Positions 53,695-63,398 are shown, numbered from the stretch's first letter. The stretch is DNA of 64,000 nt from JBBRBB01 sp038206235 (GCA_038206235.1 JBBRBB010000004.1:164991-228990), one strand, 5' to 3'. The notes: generated by a model from the letters alone, not told the origin. Translations and numbers: made by a program.

Positions 53695-54259
53695 TTGAAT
53701 CTTGAAGAAGAGAGAAAATTAATTGCTGATTTGCGGAGTGATCCTGACACGTTTCAGCATCATATTCGATAACTATTACACGGCAATCTTCAGTTACATA
53801 TTTCATCGCATTGGCGACTATGATACTGCACGGGACATTGCATCAGAAACATTTTTAAAGGCATTTATCAATATTCGTTCATTCAAATGGAAAAATATTT
53901 CTGTTTCATTTTGGATTTACAGAATTGCTACCAATGAAATGAGGCAACATTTTCGCAAAAAAAATTTTTCGCTTGAATCCGCAAATATGCTTATAGACTC
54001 AACGGGGTGGGATATTGTTGATCCCAAAACTACAAATGAAGAAAAGACAGCATTGGAAAATGAAGTGCAAAAGCATGCAGATTACATAATGATACAGAAA
54101 AAAATTAAGCTGCTTCCCCTCTCACATCAGGAGGTGATTGCCCTACGCTACTTTGAACGAAGGAGTATAAAGGAAATAGCTAAAATTTTAAATAAACGGG
54201 AAGGAACGGTGAAGTCTTTACTCTTCCGGGGAATTCAAAAATTGAAAAGGATGCTGTGA
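53695..54259 (+). CDS. ECF sigma factor with a +1 frameshift near its N-terminus
   Basis: A TTG at 53695 opens NLEEERKLIADLRSDPDTF, the usual start of Bacteroidota ECF factors, but this frame soon ends. The continuation SIIFDNYYTAIFSYIFHRIG lies one base forward. The joint is ACG-TTT-C-AGC at 53749-53758; skipping the C, or removing one T, restores about 187 residues. Sigma region 2 (DIASETFLKAFINI, FWIYRIATNEMRQ) and region 4 (LPLSHQEVIALRYFERRSIKEIAKIL, GTVKSLLFRGIQKLKRM) are intact. The second frame could also start alone at TTG 53723, giving a slightly altered N-terminus. It directs RNA polymerase to a small regulon; the next gene is a likely anti-sigma partner. Confidence 0.82.
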
Positions 54260-54316
54260 GCATTGCAACCAAAATGAAAAAATTTCATTTTTATATTATA
54301 CAAAAAACTTTGTTTC

Positions 54317-54784
54317 ATGAACACGGATGACCTTGAAAAAAAACTGGAAAATTTAAGCACACCTGAAATGCCACCGATGGCACATCAATGGCAACTGAAA
54401 TTAGCGATCTTAAATGCAAAGAAATCTGCCCGGGCCGCATTGTGGCTTATGCTGATCCCTGTGATAGTGCTTGGTTCAGGAATGCTTCATTCAGTGTTGA
54501 ATGCTTCAATACCTCCCTGGTCGTGGATGCAGGAATATTTACCCCAATTACCAGTATGGATACGATTCGGGATTTTCTCAATGATTGTTATCATTATTCC
54601 GCTTATAGCTGTGCTCTTAAATCTGCTTTCTATTATTTGGCTGCAATACGATAAAACAAAGCATATACTACATATTTCAATTCGTATGAGACCGGTAAAT
54701 ATCATCATTATCGTAATTGCCGGCTTACTCGCTCTATTATTTATCGGTCACACCATTGCTGACTATCTTGCGGGAACCGGATGA
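54317..54784 (+). CDS. Small membrane protein, possible anti-sigma factor
   Basis: 155 residues: a soluble N-terminal stretch (about 40 residues) with MAHQWQLKLAILNAKKSA, then three hydrophobic segments (about 40-58, 82-108, 127-150). It follows the sigma gene by 57 nt on the same strand, and this order with a short cytoplasmic N-terminus is typical of anti-sigma factors. It has no zinc-finger or FecR motif, so the role is inferred from position only. Confidence 0.7.
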   Translation: MNTDDLEKKLENLSTPEMPPMAHQWQLKLAILNAKKSARAALWLMLIPVIVLGSGMLHSVLNASIPPWSWMQEYLPQLPVWIRFGIFSMIVIIIPLIAVLLNLLSIIWLQYDKTKHILHISIRMRPVNIIIIVIAGLLALLFIGHTIADYLAGTG

Positions 54785-54807
54785 TAGCCATTAAATTTAG
54801 AAATATT

Positions 54808-55611
54808 TTATTGGTATCTCTTCATCACTTCGTATAAGACCTTGTATTGAGTTGAATCAAGGCAGCAGGTTGTATCCTGCAGCCAATGCCGTTTAAATGC
54901 AACGATAGAAGCCGTGGTATCTTTCATATCATATCCAATAATGCGTAAGGCCTGCAGATGATCAAAGTTTGAAGGCAGCATTATATTCGTTGTATCATTG
55001 TACCAATAGCCAAAACCCTTATCTGCCAACAGTTTCCAGGGGAAAAGATAATTAGGGTCAACCTTTCTTCCAGGTGCAACATCGCCATGCCCAACAAAAT
55101 TTGTTGTGGGAATATTATATGTTTTTTTCAATGCATCCAGCAAACGCAGCAGGCTGTTTATTTGTGCATCAGTAAAAGATTCAAAGCCATTATTATCAAG
55201 CTCAATACCAATGCTGCTGCTGTTAATATCTGCATCATTTCCCCATTTGCTCACGCCTGCATGCCATGCACGCAGGTAATCATTCAAAAGATGATGCACG
55301 GTTCCATCTTTACAAATCACATAATGGGCACTTACTTGTGATGCCTGTGTTGTAAATGTTTTCAATGTTTGCCCGCAACTGTTTTGCGCAGTATGATGAA
55401 TAATAACAAAGTTTGGTTTGCGTAAATTGAAATTGGTTGTTCCAATAAAATAGGGAGCATTGTTTCCACTATCAATTAACGGATATTGACTTATTGTTTT
55501 TGCATAAGCTTTTGCTTGGTGCTTATACAATTTATTGCTTGTTGCATAAGGATTGTGAGCGCATCCGCATATTACTAAAACAGCTATCAATATTGAAAAA
55601 GTGTATTTCAT
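54808..55611 (-). CDS. N-acetylmuramoyl-L-alanine amidase, lipoprotein (Amidase_2)
   Basis: 267 residues; lipobox VICGC near residue 17. The zinc and active-site residues of AmiD-type amidases are in FVIIHHTAQNS, LRAWHAGVSKWG and VGHGDVAPGRKVDPNYLFPW. It cuts the amide bond between the MurNAc lactyl group and the stem peptide, probably from the outer membrane on recycled or shed peptidoglycan fragments. A promoter box lies 6 nt upstream of the ATG. Confidence 0.93.
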   Translation of the reverse strand: MKYTFSILIAVLVICGCAHNPYATSNKLYKHQAKAYAKTISQYPLIDSGNNAPYFIGTTNFNLRKPNFVIIHHTAQNSCGQTLKTFTTQASQVSAHYVICKDGTVHHLLNDYLRAWHAGVSKWGNDADINSSSIGIELDNNGFESFTDAQINSLLRLLDALKKTYNIPTTNFVGHGDVAPGRKVDPNYLFPWKLLADKGFGYWYNDTTNIMLPSNFDHLQALRIIGYDMKDTTASIVAFKRHWLQDTTCCLDSTQYKVLYEVMKRYQ

Positions 55612-55617
55612 GCTTCA

Positions 55618-55625
55618 CAAATTTA
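55618..55625 (-). promoter_or_regulatory. -7 promoter box (TAAATTTG) for the amidase gene
   Basis: Minus-strand TAnnTTTG match 6 nt upstream of the start codon. Confidence 0.4.
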
Positions 55626-55671
55626 ATAGCTTGCAACAGCAATTATATTACTTTAAATTAAACATAGTACA

Positions 55672-56064
55672 ATGTCTTTACAAATAGCCGATGAAATGAT
55701 AAAAGAAATTGCAGAACAGCTTGATTGCGGAATGAAATGTTTTTATCATATTAAAACAGGAGCGCTTGAAACTTATCCTGATAATTCAAACGAATTTTAT
55801 GGATCTGATGACAACCCCTTGCAGGATGTTATGGATAAGATTGATGAACATTACAACGAGTATATTCGATTTGAAGGAATGGAAAGTTATGAATCTTTTA
55901 TACAGATGGAAAATTTTATTAATGAAATAACAGATAAAGAAACTCAGCACAGGTTTGAAGAAATTATTTTGCGCAGAAAACCATTTCAGCAATTTAAAAA
56001 TCTTCTTCGTGATTATTCTGAATTGCGCACACAATGGTTTGCGTACAAAGAGCAACGATATTGA
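55672..56064 (+). CDS. UPF0158-like small protein
   Basis: 130 residues, acidic and soluble. LDCGMKCFYHIKTGALETYPD and FIQMENFINEITDKETQHRFEEIILRRKPFQQFKNLL match the UPF0158 pattern, whose function is unknown. Monocistronic. About 200 nt of unassigned sequence follow before the next gene. Confidence 0.83.
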   Translation: MSLQIADEMIKEIAEQLDCGMKCFYHIKTGALETYPDNSNEFYGSDDNPLQDVMDKIDEHYNEYIRFEGMESYESFIQMENFINEITDKETQHRFEEIILRRKPFQQFKNLLRDYSELRTQWFAYKEQRY

Positions 56065-56268
56065 CAGTGTAAAAGAACAATAGAAGCTTGCAATAATAGG
56101 TCCAAAGAATGAACGAAATGAATTTCAAAAACTCTGTTGCGGGTATAGATGAAAAACTGTATTTGGAAATATAAAGCCGGGAAAAAGTTTCACCAAACGA
56201 AAGACAGAAATTTTGACATGCGAACAAAAAATATTCTCAAACTTCAACCCTTTTACAATCTTTGCTGA

Positions 56269-57450
56269 ATGAAGAAATCATTGTATTTATTTCTTTTGCT
56301 TGTTTTACTTACTCAAATTAATTATGCTCAGCCAAAAGATACTGCCTGCCAGGCCCGCATTAGTGTAATTACCTGTGCTCCCGGCGAGGAATTATATGAA
56401 CTTTTTGGTCACACTGCTTTGCGCATTGTTGATAGCGTTCTCGGTACAGATGTTCTTTACAACTGGGGCACATTTGATTTTGATACTCCCAACTTCTACA
56501 CAAAGTTTATGCGGGGAAAGTTATTGTATTTTGTATCTACCGATAAGCCTGATGATTTTCTTTACATCTACAATGCAGAAGGAAGAAGCGTTTATGAGCA
56601 GGTATTAAATCTGAATTGTAATGAAATAAAACAAATACTGCAAGCCGTTGCATACAATATGCAGGGCGATAACCGCTTTTATAAATACGATTTTTTATTC
56701 GATAACTGCACCACACGCATAAGAGATATAGTATTACAATCAAACAAAAATATTTCGGTTACAAAAAACATTGTTCCGCCAGGCACAACCTTTCGTGATA
56801 TGATACATTATTATCTCGACAGGGGCAGCCAGCCCTGGAGCAAATTAGGGATGGATATTTTACTCGGCCTTAAAACTGATAAGCCTGTTACCAACTCACA
56901 GGCAATGTTTCTTCCGGAATATTTTATGAAGGGATTAAACTTAGCAGCAGATAATAAAAAGCCTCTCGTGAAACAAACAATTCCTCTTTTGCTGCCGCTG
57001 CCAAAACAAGAATCAACGGGAATATACACACCGCTGATTTTTTTAGGCATTATCTGTGTTGTTATTTTCCTTATTTCTTTATCGCCTGCAAATTGGGCAA
57101 AAAAATTCATGGGCCTTGCAGATGCTTTGCTGCTCTATGTTTCAGGGCTTCTTGGCCTATTAATTTTATTTATGTGGTTTGGCACCGACCATATTGCTTG
57201 CAGCAATAATTTTAATATCGCATGGGCATTGCCAACAAATTTTATTGCTGCATTCTTCTTGGGAAAAAAACCATTATGGCTAAAAAATTATTTTACAGCC
57301 GCAGCTATTATTAATGCCATATTATTGGTTTCATTTTTCTGGCTTCCCCAAAATCTTAATATTGCAGTGGCTCCGGTAATATTGTTAATGCTGAACCGTT
57401 ATTTGAATTTATCCATGCAAATTAGAATGCGGGGTCAGAAGTTCAAATAG
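56269..57450 (+). CDS. DUF4105 membrane protein
   Basis: 393 residues with a signal sequence (MKKSLYLFLLLVLLTQINYAQ). The DUF4105 domain is clear: SVITCAPGEELYELFGHTAL, YNWGTFDFDTPNFYTKFMRG, YDFLFDNCTTRIRDIVLQ. This domain has papain-like features (the conserved His of FGHTA and Cys of FDNCTTR), so a peptidase or amidase acting outside the inner membrane is possible. The C-terminal third has about five membrane segments. Confidence 0.88.
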   Translation: MKKSLYLFLLLVLLTQINYAQPKDTACQARISVITCAPGEELYELFGHTALRIVDSVLGTDVLYNWGTFDFDTPNFYTKFMRGKLLYFVSTDKPDDFLYIYNAEGRSVYEQVLNLNCNEIKQILQAVAYNMQGDNRFYKYDFLFDNCTTRIRDIVLQSNKNISVTKNIVPPGTTFRDMIHYYLDRGSQPWSKLGMDILLGLKTDKPVTNSQAMFLPEYFMKGLNLAADNKKPLVKQTIPLLLPLPKQESTGIYTPLIFLGIICVVIFLISLSPANWAKKFMGLADALLLYVSGLLGLLILFMWFGTDHIACSNNFNIAWALPTNFIAAFFLGKKPLWLKNYFTAAAIINAILLVSFFWLPQNLNIAVAPVILLMLNRYLNLSMQIRMRGQKFK

Positions 57451-57563
57451 TTTACGGGTTTCAGAAGTTTACGAGTTCTTTATATCAAACAACCTTTGAA
57501 ACTCGTAAACAAGTAAACTGTAAACAACCTTTGAAACTTGTAAACTTGTAAACATTTAAACTT
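57449..57563 (+). repeat. Heptamer-type repeat region (GTAAACT and GTTTACG families)
   Basis: Mixed GTAAACT, GTTTACG and AACCTTTGAAACT words between the DUF4105 and hydrolase genes. A related region is at 63420-63511. Confidence 0.7.
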
Positions 57564-57570
57564 TTTTTGC

Positions 57571-58395
57571 GTGCAAAAAACTTTTCAATATAACAACGCA
57601 ACAGTTGTCTACGCAATATCAGGCAGGGGAACTCCTGTTGTGTTATTACATGGCTTTGGAGAAACAGGAAGCATCTGGAATTTGCAGGTACAGTTTTTAA
57701 AAGAGCATTGTATGCTTATTGTTCCTGATTTACCCGGCAGTGGGAAATCAGCTTTCAGCAACGAGGAACGAGAAACCAGAAACGAGAAACGAGATACCCT
57801 TGAATACTACGTTGAATCTATTTATGCATTATTAAAACACGAAGGCATTGAAGAGTGCATCATGCTGGGGCATAGTATGGGCGGATATATTACGCTTGCC
57901 TTTGCAGAAAAATATCCTAAGATATTAAAGGCATTCGGGCTTATTAATTCCACTGCTTTTGCAGATAGCGATGAAAAAAAATCAATGAGGAAAAAGGGGA
58001 TTGAAATAATAGAAGAATATGGCGCTTATCACTTTTTAAAAACAACAATCCCCAATCTTTTTGCTGATAAATGTAAAAAAGAATATCCCGAAAAAGTAGA
58101 GCAATTGATTGAAGATGCGAAAGCATTTTCCAAAAAAGCCTTACAAGATTATTACAGAGCAATGATGAATCGCCCTGACAGAACTCATACACTTAAAAGC
58201 AGCAAACTGCCCGTGTTGTTCGTCTTAGGTACAGAAGATAATGCTGTTGTGTTAAATGACGCTTTGCCGCAGGTGCACCTTCCTGATATTTCGTATATTC
58301 ACATTCTTGAAAAAGTGGGACATATAAGTATGTGGGAAGATGCAGCAGCTTTAAATAATCACCTGCTTGCATTTATAAATAATGAATCGTTGTAA
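57571..58395 (+). CDS. Alpha/beta hydrolase carrying an in-frame heptamer insertion
   Basis: 274 residues from a GTG start. Fold markers: VVLLHGFGETGSIWN (oxyanion), IVPDLPGSGKS, nucleophile elbow MLGHSMGGYITLAF, acid in VLGTEDNAV and His in VGHISMWE. Between the third strand and the first helix lies SNEERETRNEKRDT, coded by five tandem 7-nt units (57763-57797) of the same type as the intergenic array at 1727-1754. The insert falls in a surface loop and keeps the frame, so the enzyme may still fold. Substrate unknown. The next gene's open frame overlaps it. Confidence 0.9.
   Translation: MQKTFQYNNATVVYAISGRGTPVVLLHGFGETGSIWNLQVQFLKEHCMLIVPDLPGSGKSAFSNEERETRNEKRDTLEYYVESIYALLKHEGIEECIMLGHSMGGYITLAFAEKYPKILKAFGLINSTAFADSDEKKSMRKKGIEIIEEYGAYHFLKTTIPNLFADKCKKEYPEKVEQLIEDAKAFSKKALQDYYRAMMNRPDRTHTLKSSKLPVLFVLGTEDNAVVLNDALPQVHLPDISYIHILEKVGHISMWEDAAALNNHLLAFINNESL
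57763..57797 (+). repeat. Heptamer array inside a coding sequence
   Basis: GAGGAAC, GAGAAAC, CAGAAAC, GAGAAAC, GAGATAC in direct succession. It shares units with 1727-1754. Confidence 0.9.
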
Positions 58396-58405
58396 GTTGA
58401 GAATA

Positions 58406-61057
58406 ATGCGAAAGTTTTTTTTAATCATACCAATTTTGTTTTCATTTATTTCTGTTTATGCAAATCATGTTGTTGGAGGAGAAATATTTTATTCCTACAT
58501 CGGCCCGGGAGGGCAGCCAAATACCAGTAAATACGCTGTTTCTTTACGACTTTTCAGAGATTGTGACCAGCCCTGCGGAGGTACTACAGGAACTGCATGT
58601 TTACCACTGTCAGTAACCATCAGCATTTTTGTAAATAATCCGCCTTATGCCCGTGTAAATGATTATCCTGTAAACAGAACAAATTTTCAAACGATTACTC
58701 TTACAACTTATCCTCCTTGTATTTCTGCAAAACCTTATGTTTGTTACGAAATAGCTACCTACACTAAAAATATTGATTTAGCAGACAATACGTATGGTTA
58801 CCGCATTGCGTTTCAAACATGCTGCAGGGCGCCCTCGGCAAATGTGCTCTCCGACGCTCAAACGCTCAGCGGCGTTCCCGGTGCTACTTATGAATGTGTT
58901 GTGCCGGGTACAAACCAATTATCAACGGGGCATAATTCAAGTGCGATTTTTAATATAAAAGATACGGCTTTAGTATGCAAGCAAAGCCCCTTTGTTTTGG
59001 ATTTTAGTGCAACAGATGCTGATGGCGATTCCTTAAGCTATCAATTTCAATCTGCGTACGGAGGAGGAGCATTTACAAGCGCCACTGATCTGCAGGCCGG
59101 CTTTCCTCTTTATAAAACCGTAAACTATAATACTGCATTAGGGTATAGCGGCACACAACCCCTTGGCGCCAATGTTACTATTGACCCTGCATCTGGTATT
59201 ATTAGCGGTAACTCTCCCGACCCTAATCTCTATGTTGTTTGCGTATCCGTTGCTGAATGGCGCAACGGTATAATTATTAGCGTGCACAGGAAAGATTTTA
59301 TTATGGTAGTTAATGACTGCAGCATTCCCGCGCCCACATTAAAGCCAAGCTATATTACCTGCGATGGTTATAATCTTACATTCAGCAATTCTACCAATTC
59401 TTCTTTAATTAAAACTTACTATTGGGATTTTGGCGTAACAAGCCTGGCTGATGATACTTCTAATGTGCCTGTTGCTACTTATACTTATCCTGACAGCGGT
59501 ACTTATACAGTTACACTGATAGTAAACAGGGGTATGCAATGCACGGATACTGCAACCACCCAGGCCCTGGTTTATCCCGGCTTTATTCCCGATTTTAAAT
59601 ATACCGGCAGTTGTGTAACAAATCCCTATAATTTTTTCGATTTAACCACCTCAAAATATGGTTTTGTAGATTCATGGCATTGGGATTTTGGCGACCTTTC
59701 TACACTCGCAGATACTGCTATCATACCAAACACATCCTATTTGTATCCTTCTTCCGGTGCAAGAGATGTATCATTAATTGTAACCAATTCAAAAGGCTGC
59801 CTTGATACAGTTATCAAACAAGTAAGTATAGTAGATAATCCTGTTGTAACGCTTCCATTCACTGATACACTTATCTGCAGCATAGACACTCTGCAGCTTC
59901 AATCTGCGGCATCAACATCTGCCGCTACTTTTAACTGGCAGCCTGGTTATAATATTATTAATCCCACGTCTGCTACGCCATTGGTTTATCCAAAAGATAC
60001 AACTACTTACAATGTTACGATTGATGACAGCGGATGCGTTGCCTCTGCATCAGTTACTGTAAATGTTATTGATAAAGTGTTACTCGATATTGGTGCTGAT
60101 ACAACCATCTGCCAAACAGATAGCATTCAGCTTTCACCAAATACAAATGCATTATACTTTACCTGGTCGCCTGCAACCGGTCTTAATAATCCTAAAATAA
60201 AAGACCCTGTTGCTGTGCCTCCATCAAACATTACTTATTCACTGCTGGCAAGCGTAGGCAAGTGCATTGCAACAGATGCTGTTAATATTAAAACAGTGCC
60301 TTATCCTATTTCATTGGCGGGGCCAGATACTCTTATTTGCTATGGAAAAACAATCATGTTATCTGGCAATATTACCGGCGCATTTTACACTTGGTCTCCG
60401 GTTAACAGTCTCCTGAATTCAAATTCATTAACTCCTGTTGCCGGCCCGCAAAGCACTACAGCATACGTATTAAGTGTTACGGATACACTCGGCTGCCCCA
60501 AGCCAAAAACAGATACGGTAGTGGTAAATGTGATTTCGCAGGTGCAGGCATTTGCCGGAAACGATACTACCATTGTTGCAACTCAGCCTTTGCAATTAAA
60601 TGCCAGAGGCGGAGACATTTATTCATGGTCGCCGGCTAGTGGAATGAATAATACAAAGATTTCAAATCCTCTTGTTATACTTGGTGCATCTTACGATTCT
60701 GTAACCTATCATCTTAAAGTTGAAACCAAAGAAGGATGTGTAGGGTATGATGATATCACTGTTCGTGTTTTTAAAACCAAGCCCGATATTTTTGTTCCTA
60801 CAGGTTTTACGCCCAATGGTGATGGATTGAATGATGTGCTGAAACCAACAGCGGTGGGGCTGAAACAATTTTTATATTTCAGGGTTTATAACCGCTGGGG
60901 GCAAATGGTGTATAGCACCGGAGAACAAAATAAAGGATGGGATGGAACTTTTGCGGGAATAAAACAAGCTTCAGGTACTTATGTTTTTGTTGCCGAGGGA
61001 GTTGATTATTTAGGAAACAGATTGTTGAGAAAAGGAACAGCGGTGTTGATAAGATAA
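58406..61057 (+). CDS. Large secreted protein with PKD-like domains and CHU_C/T9SS type B C-terminus
   Basis: Start placed at MRKFFLIIPILFSF (58406), which gives a clean signal peptide; the open frame reaches 58382 and overlaps the hydrolase gene. About 883 residues. An N-terminal GGEIFYSYIGPGG domain is followed by PKD repeats (YYWDFGVTSLADD, WHWDFGDLSTLAD), several Ig-like modules with WSPATGLNNPKI-type motifs, and the gliding-motility-associated C-terminal domain (FVPTGFTPNGDGLNDVLKP, VYNRWGQMVYST). The latter directs export and surface attachment by type IX secretion. It is likely an adhesin or structural surface protein. Confidence 0.93.
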   Translation: MRKFFLIIPILFSFISVYANHVVGGEIFYSYIGPGGQPNTSKYAVSLRLFRDCDQPCGGTTGTACLPLSVTISIFVNNPPYARVNDYPVNRTNFQTITLTTYPPCISAKPYVCYEIATYTKNIDLADNTYGYRIAFQTCCRAPSANVLSDAQTLSGVPGATYECVVPGTNQLSTGHNSSAIFNIKDTALVCKQSPFVLDFSATDADGDSLSYQFQSAYGGGAFTSATDLQAGFPLYKTVNYNTALGYSGTQPLGANVTIDPASGIISGNSPDPNLYVVCVSVAEWRNGIIISVHRKDFIMVVNDCSIPAPTLKPSYITCDGYNLTFSNSTNSSLIKTYYWDFGVTSLADDTSNVPVATYTYPDSGTYTVTLIVNRGMQCTDTATTQALVYPGFIPDFKYTGSCVTNPYNFFDLTTSKYGFVDSWHWDFGDLSTLADTAIIPNTSYLYPSSGARDVSLIVTNSKGCLDTVIKQVSIVDNPVVTLPFTDTLICSIDTLQLQSAASTSAATFNWQPGYNIINPTSATPLVYPKDTTTYNVTIDDSGCVASASVTVNVIDKVLLDIGADTTICQTDSIQLSPNTNALYFTWSPATGLNNPKIKDPVAVPPSNITYSLLASVGKCIATDAVNIKTVPYPISLAGPDTLICYGKTIMLSGNITGAFYTWSPVNSLLNSNSLTPVAGPQSTTAYVLSVTDTLGCPKPKTDTVVVNVISQVQAFAGNDTTIVATQPLQLNARGGDIYSWSPASGMNNTKISNPLVILGASYDSVTYHLKVETKEGCVGYDDITVRVFKTKPDIFVPTGFTPNGDGLNDVLKPTAVGLKQFLYFRVYNRWGQMVYSTGEQNKGWDGTFAGIKQASGTYVFVAEGVDYLGNRLLRKGTAVLIR

Positions 61058-61063
61058 AGAAGG

Positions 61064-61091
61064 TTTATCGTTTATCGTTTATCGTTTGCTG
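61064..61091 (+). repeat. Heptamer array (TTTATCG type)
   Basis: TTTATCG three times, then TTTGCTG, directly after the CHU_C gene. Confidence 0.9.
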
Positions 61092-61147
61092 GTGCTATCT
61101 TGATGCTATTTATTATTTTGCTCTAAGCAATTCAACCATTAACCTTC

Positions 61148-62002
61148 TTATTTTTCAAAAATAATAATATCCTGAAAATAAATTCCCGGTTCTTCTTTCC
61201 AATTTCCCGGGTAATAATAAATTCGTTTCAATCCCGATTCCTGTTCTAATATTTCCAGCCCCTTTATATTTATTCCAATTGCATCTTCAGGAGTAGCAGC
61301 CCATGCAGGGGTAAAGCAGAAGGTTGAATTATATGCAGGTTTATTAAATATCCAGTTTTGCTGATTAGTGGAATGATATCTGCCCGTAGTGTTCTCTCTT
61401 TTTTGTAATGTATTTTGATATACATCATCCAATACAAAAAAAGTTATGATAGCTTTTCCTCCTTTTTTTAAAACCCTCGAAATTTCTTTAAAATAAAAGA
61501 TGGCATCGTCTTCTTTTAAATGCGTCCAAACAGAAAGAGCAGTTACCAAATCGTAACATTCATCTTCAATAGGCCATTTCTTTTTTTCGGTTGATTGATT
61601 AGCCGCATAAGTTGCATTATAAACATCAAAATGAATAAAATTATAAAAGGGTTCTTTATAATGGTTTTTGCAGTAATCAATATCAGATTTCATAACATCA
61701 AGCCCTGTATAAATACCATCATGAATAAAGGGTTCGCAGGCAATAGCCAAAAGCCCTGTGCCGCAACCTATATCGAGTATTTTATTTCGCTCTTTCTTTG
61801 GAAGATTCTGATAAATGATGGTTTGAAATATTCCAATAACATGCGCCCATTCAGAATAGGAAAGCTTTCCTCCTTTTCTATTAGCGTAGTTCGGGATTTT
61901 TTTTATATTCTTTGTTCTTCTTACATGAGAACTGTCAATTTTTCTATAGATACTGTCGAGCGCAGAATAAATTGTATTTGTAAGCTTTGATTTTAAACCC
62001 AT
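61148..62002 (-). CDS. Class I SAM-dependent methyltransferase
   Basis: 284 residues. Motif I KILDIGCGTGLLAIACEPF, acidic loop YTGLDVMKSDIDYCK, and CYDLVTALSVWTHLKEDDAI in the post-II region. The N-terminal SYSEWAHVIGIFQTIIYQ segment suggests a family that methylates small metabolites or sugars. Neither neighbour explains the substrate. Monocistronic. Confidence 0.88.
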   Translation of the reverse strand: MGLKSKLTNTIYSALDSIYRKIDSSHVRRTKNIKKIPNYANRKGGKLSYSEWAHVIGIFQTIIYQNLPKKERNKILDIGCGTGLLAIACEPFIHDGIYTGLDVMKSDIDYCKNHYKEPFYNFIHFDVYNATYAANQSTEKKKWPIEDECYDLVTALSVWTHLKEDDAIFYFKEISRVLKKGGKAIITFFVLDDVYQNTLQKRENTTGRYHSTNQQNWIFNKPAYNSTFCFTPAWAATPEDAIGINIKGLEILEQESGLKRIYYYPGNWKEEPGIYFQDIIIFEK

Positions 62003-62037
62003 CAGATTTTTCCTTTATAAATTTCTACCCACACAAA

Positions 62038-62064
62038 CCGTCCGACCAAGTCATTCGGGTGGAC
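62038..62064. repeat. Second copy of the GTCC...GGAC palindromic element
   Basis: CCGTCCGACCAAGTCATTCG then GGTGGAC; resembles 46672-46695 at both ends (CCGTCCG and GGGTGGAC). Confidence 0.45.
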
Positions 62065-62083
62065 ACAAACTACAAACGATAAA

Positions 62084-62132
62084 CCCCGCCTTTGTCGGGG
62101 CAGGCGAAAAACTATAAACTGTAAACTGCAAA
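62084..62132. repeat. CCCCG/CGGGG hairpin followed by a heptamer array
   Basis: CCCCG (62084-62088) and CGGGG (62096-62100) form a stem, then ACTATAA, ACTGTAA, ACTGCAA run up to the 3' end of the permease gene. Confidence 0.75.
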
Positions 62133-63398
62133 CTATTCATATCTCAGCGCTTCAATCGGGTTTAATCTCGATGCTTTAATTGCGGGCCACAGTCCCGCAA
62201 GCAAACCTACAACGCTGCAAATAATTATTCCCATCAGCACCCAATCCCAGGGAATAACAAAACCTGCTTTAAGTATGAGAGCAAAAATATTTCCTACCAA
62301 TACACCGAGAATAATTCCAAACAAAGCACCCATTAAACTAATGATGATTGATTCAAACAAAAACTGCTGACGAATATCTCTCTTTTTTCCGCCAAGCGCT
62401 TTGATCAATCCCACTTCACGTGTACGCTCATTTACTGCCACCAGCATAATATTCATAAGCCCGATGGCAGCGCCAATTAAAGTGATTAATCCAATTGCAC
62501 CGGCTGCTCCCTGAATGCTGCTGAGAAAGCCAATGAATGTTTCTGCCAGCTTATCACTTTTTTCTATACTAAAATTATCTTCTTCTGTGGGATGTTGTTT
62601 GCGAATGGCTCTGAATGCACCGGTGGCTTCAGAAATGGCGCCTTCTAAGTGTTGCACATCGCTTGTTGTTACACCAATTACAAATGAGTTTGATGCCTCA
62701 GCTGTTCGCCTTACATTATTGTAAGTAGTAAGCACCATATTATCGGCACTCAAAAAAGCGCTGCTTCCTTTGCTCTTAAGCACAGCAATAACACGGTAAG
62801 GCATACCGCCTATTCGTATAAATTTATCAATGGCAATAGCAGGGTTTGCTCCAAATAATTTTGATGCAACATCGCTGCCGAGCATACAAACGCTTCTGCC
62901 TGTTTGCACATCAATGGTGTTGAAGTTTCTGCCCGCATCAATTGTGAAGCCGTTTACCTGCAGATAATTTTCATCACCGCCTCTTATGCTAACATTGGGA
63001 TTTGTTTTTTTGTCTTTATAATGCACTTCAACATCGCCGGGACCGCCTAAAGAAAGGCTCACAAGGGCCGGATAAGCAAAAGATGATTTGAATTGCTCCC
63101 CTTGTTTTAATTGAATATATTTATCAAGGTTCGATTTCTTCGTCTTCTTTCCCTTCTCAACTTTTTCTGTTTCATTATCGTTGCCAAACCTGAAGCGTTC
63201 TTTATAAGAAATAGTAAATCCGTTTGCGCCCATAGTAGAAAAGCTGGCACGTAAGCTTTGGTTCATAGATTGAATAGCAGTGATAATACCAATGAGCGCC
63301 ATAATACCAAATGCAATGATAGCAACGGTGATACCTGTGCGCAATTTATTGCTGCGCACTGTGCGGAAAGCAAGAGAAAAAGAATCGCGGAGAGTCAT
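62133..63398 (-). CDS. MacB-like ABC transporter permease
   Basis: 421 residues. Membrane segment near residues 20-45 (GITVAIIAFGIMALIGIITAI), a large extracytoplasmic MacB-type domain, then the FtsX domain with three segments and its signatures VNERTREVGLIKALGGKKRDI and GLWPAIKASRLNPIEALRYE. It works with an ATPase and a membrane-fusion protein in efflux of drugs or peptides. The adaptor gene lies directly upstream on the same strand; the ATPase is not in the window. Confidence 0.93.
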   Translation of the reverse strand: MTLRDSFSLAFRTVRSNKLRTGITVAIIAFGIMALIGIITAIQSMNQSLRASFSTMGANGFTISYKERFRFGNDNETEKVEKGKKTKKSNLDKYIQLKQGEQFKSSFAYPALVSLSLGGPGDVEVHYKDKKTNPNVSIRGGDENYLQVNGFTIDAGRNFNTIDVQTGRSVCMLGSDVASKLFGANPAIAIDKFIRIGGMPYRVIAVLKSKGSSAFLSADNMVLTTYNNVRRTAEASNSFVIGVTTSDVQHLEGAISEATGAFRAIRKQHPTEEDNFSIEKSDKLAETFIGFLSSIQGAAGAIGLITLIGAAIGLMNIMLVAVNERTREVGLIKALGGKKRDIRQQFLFESIIISLMGALFGIILGVLVGNIFALILKAGFVIPWDWVLMGIIICSVVGLLAGLWPAIKASRLNPIEALRYE

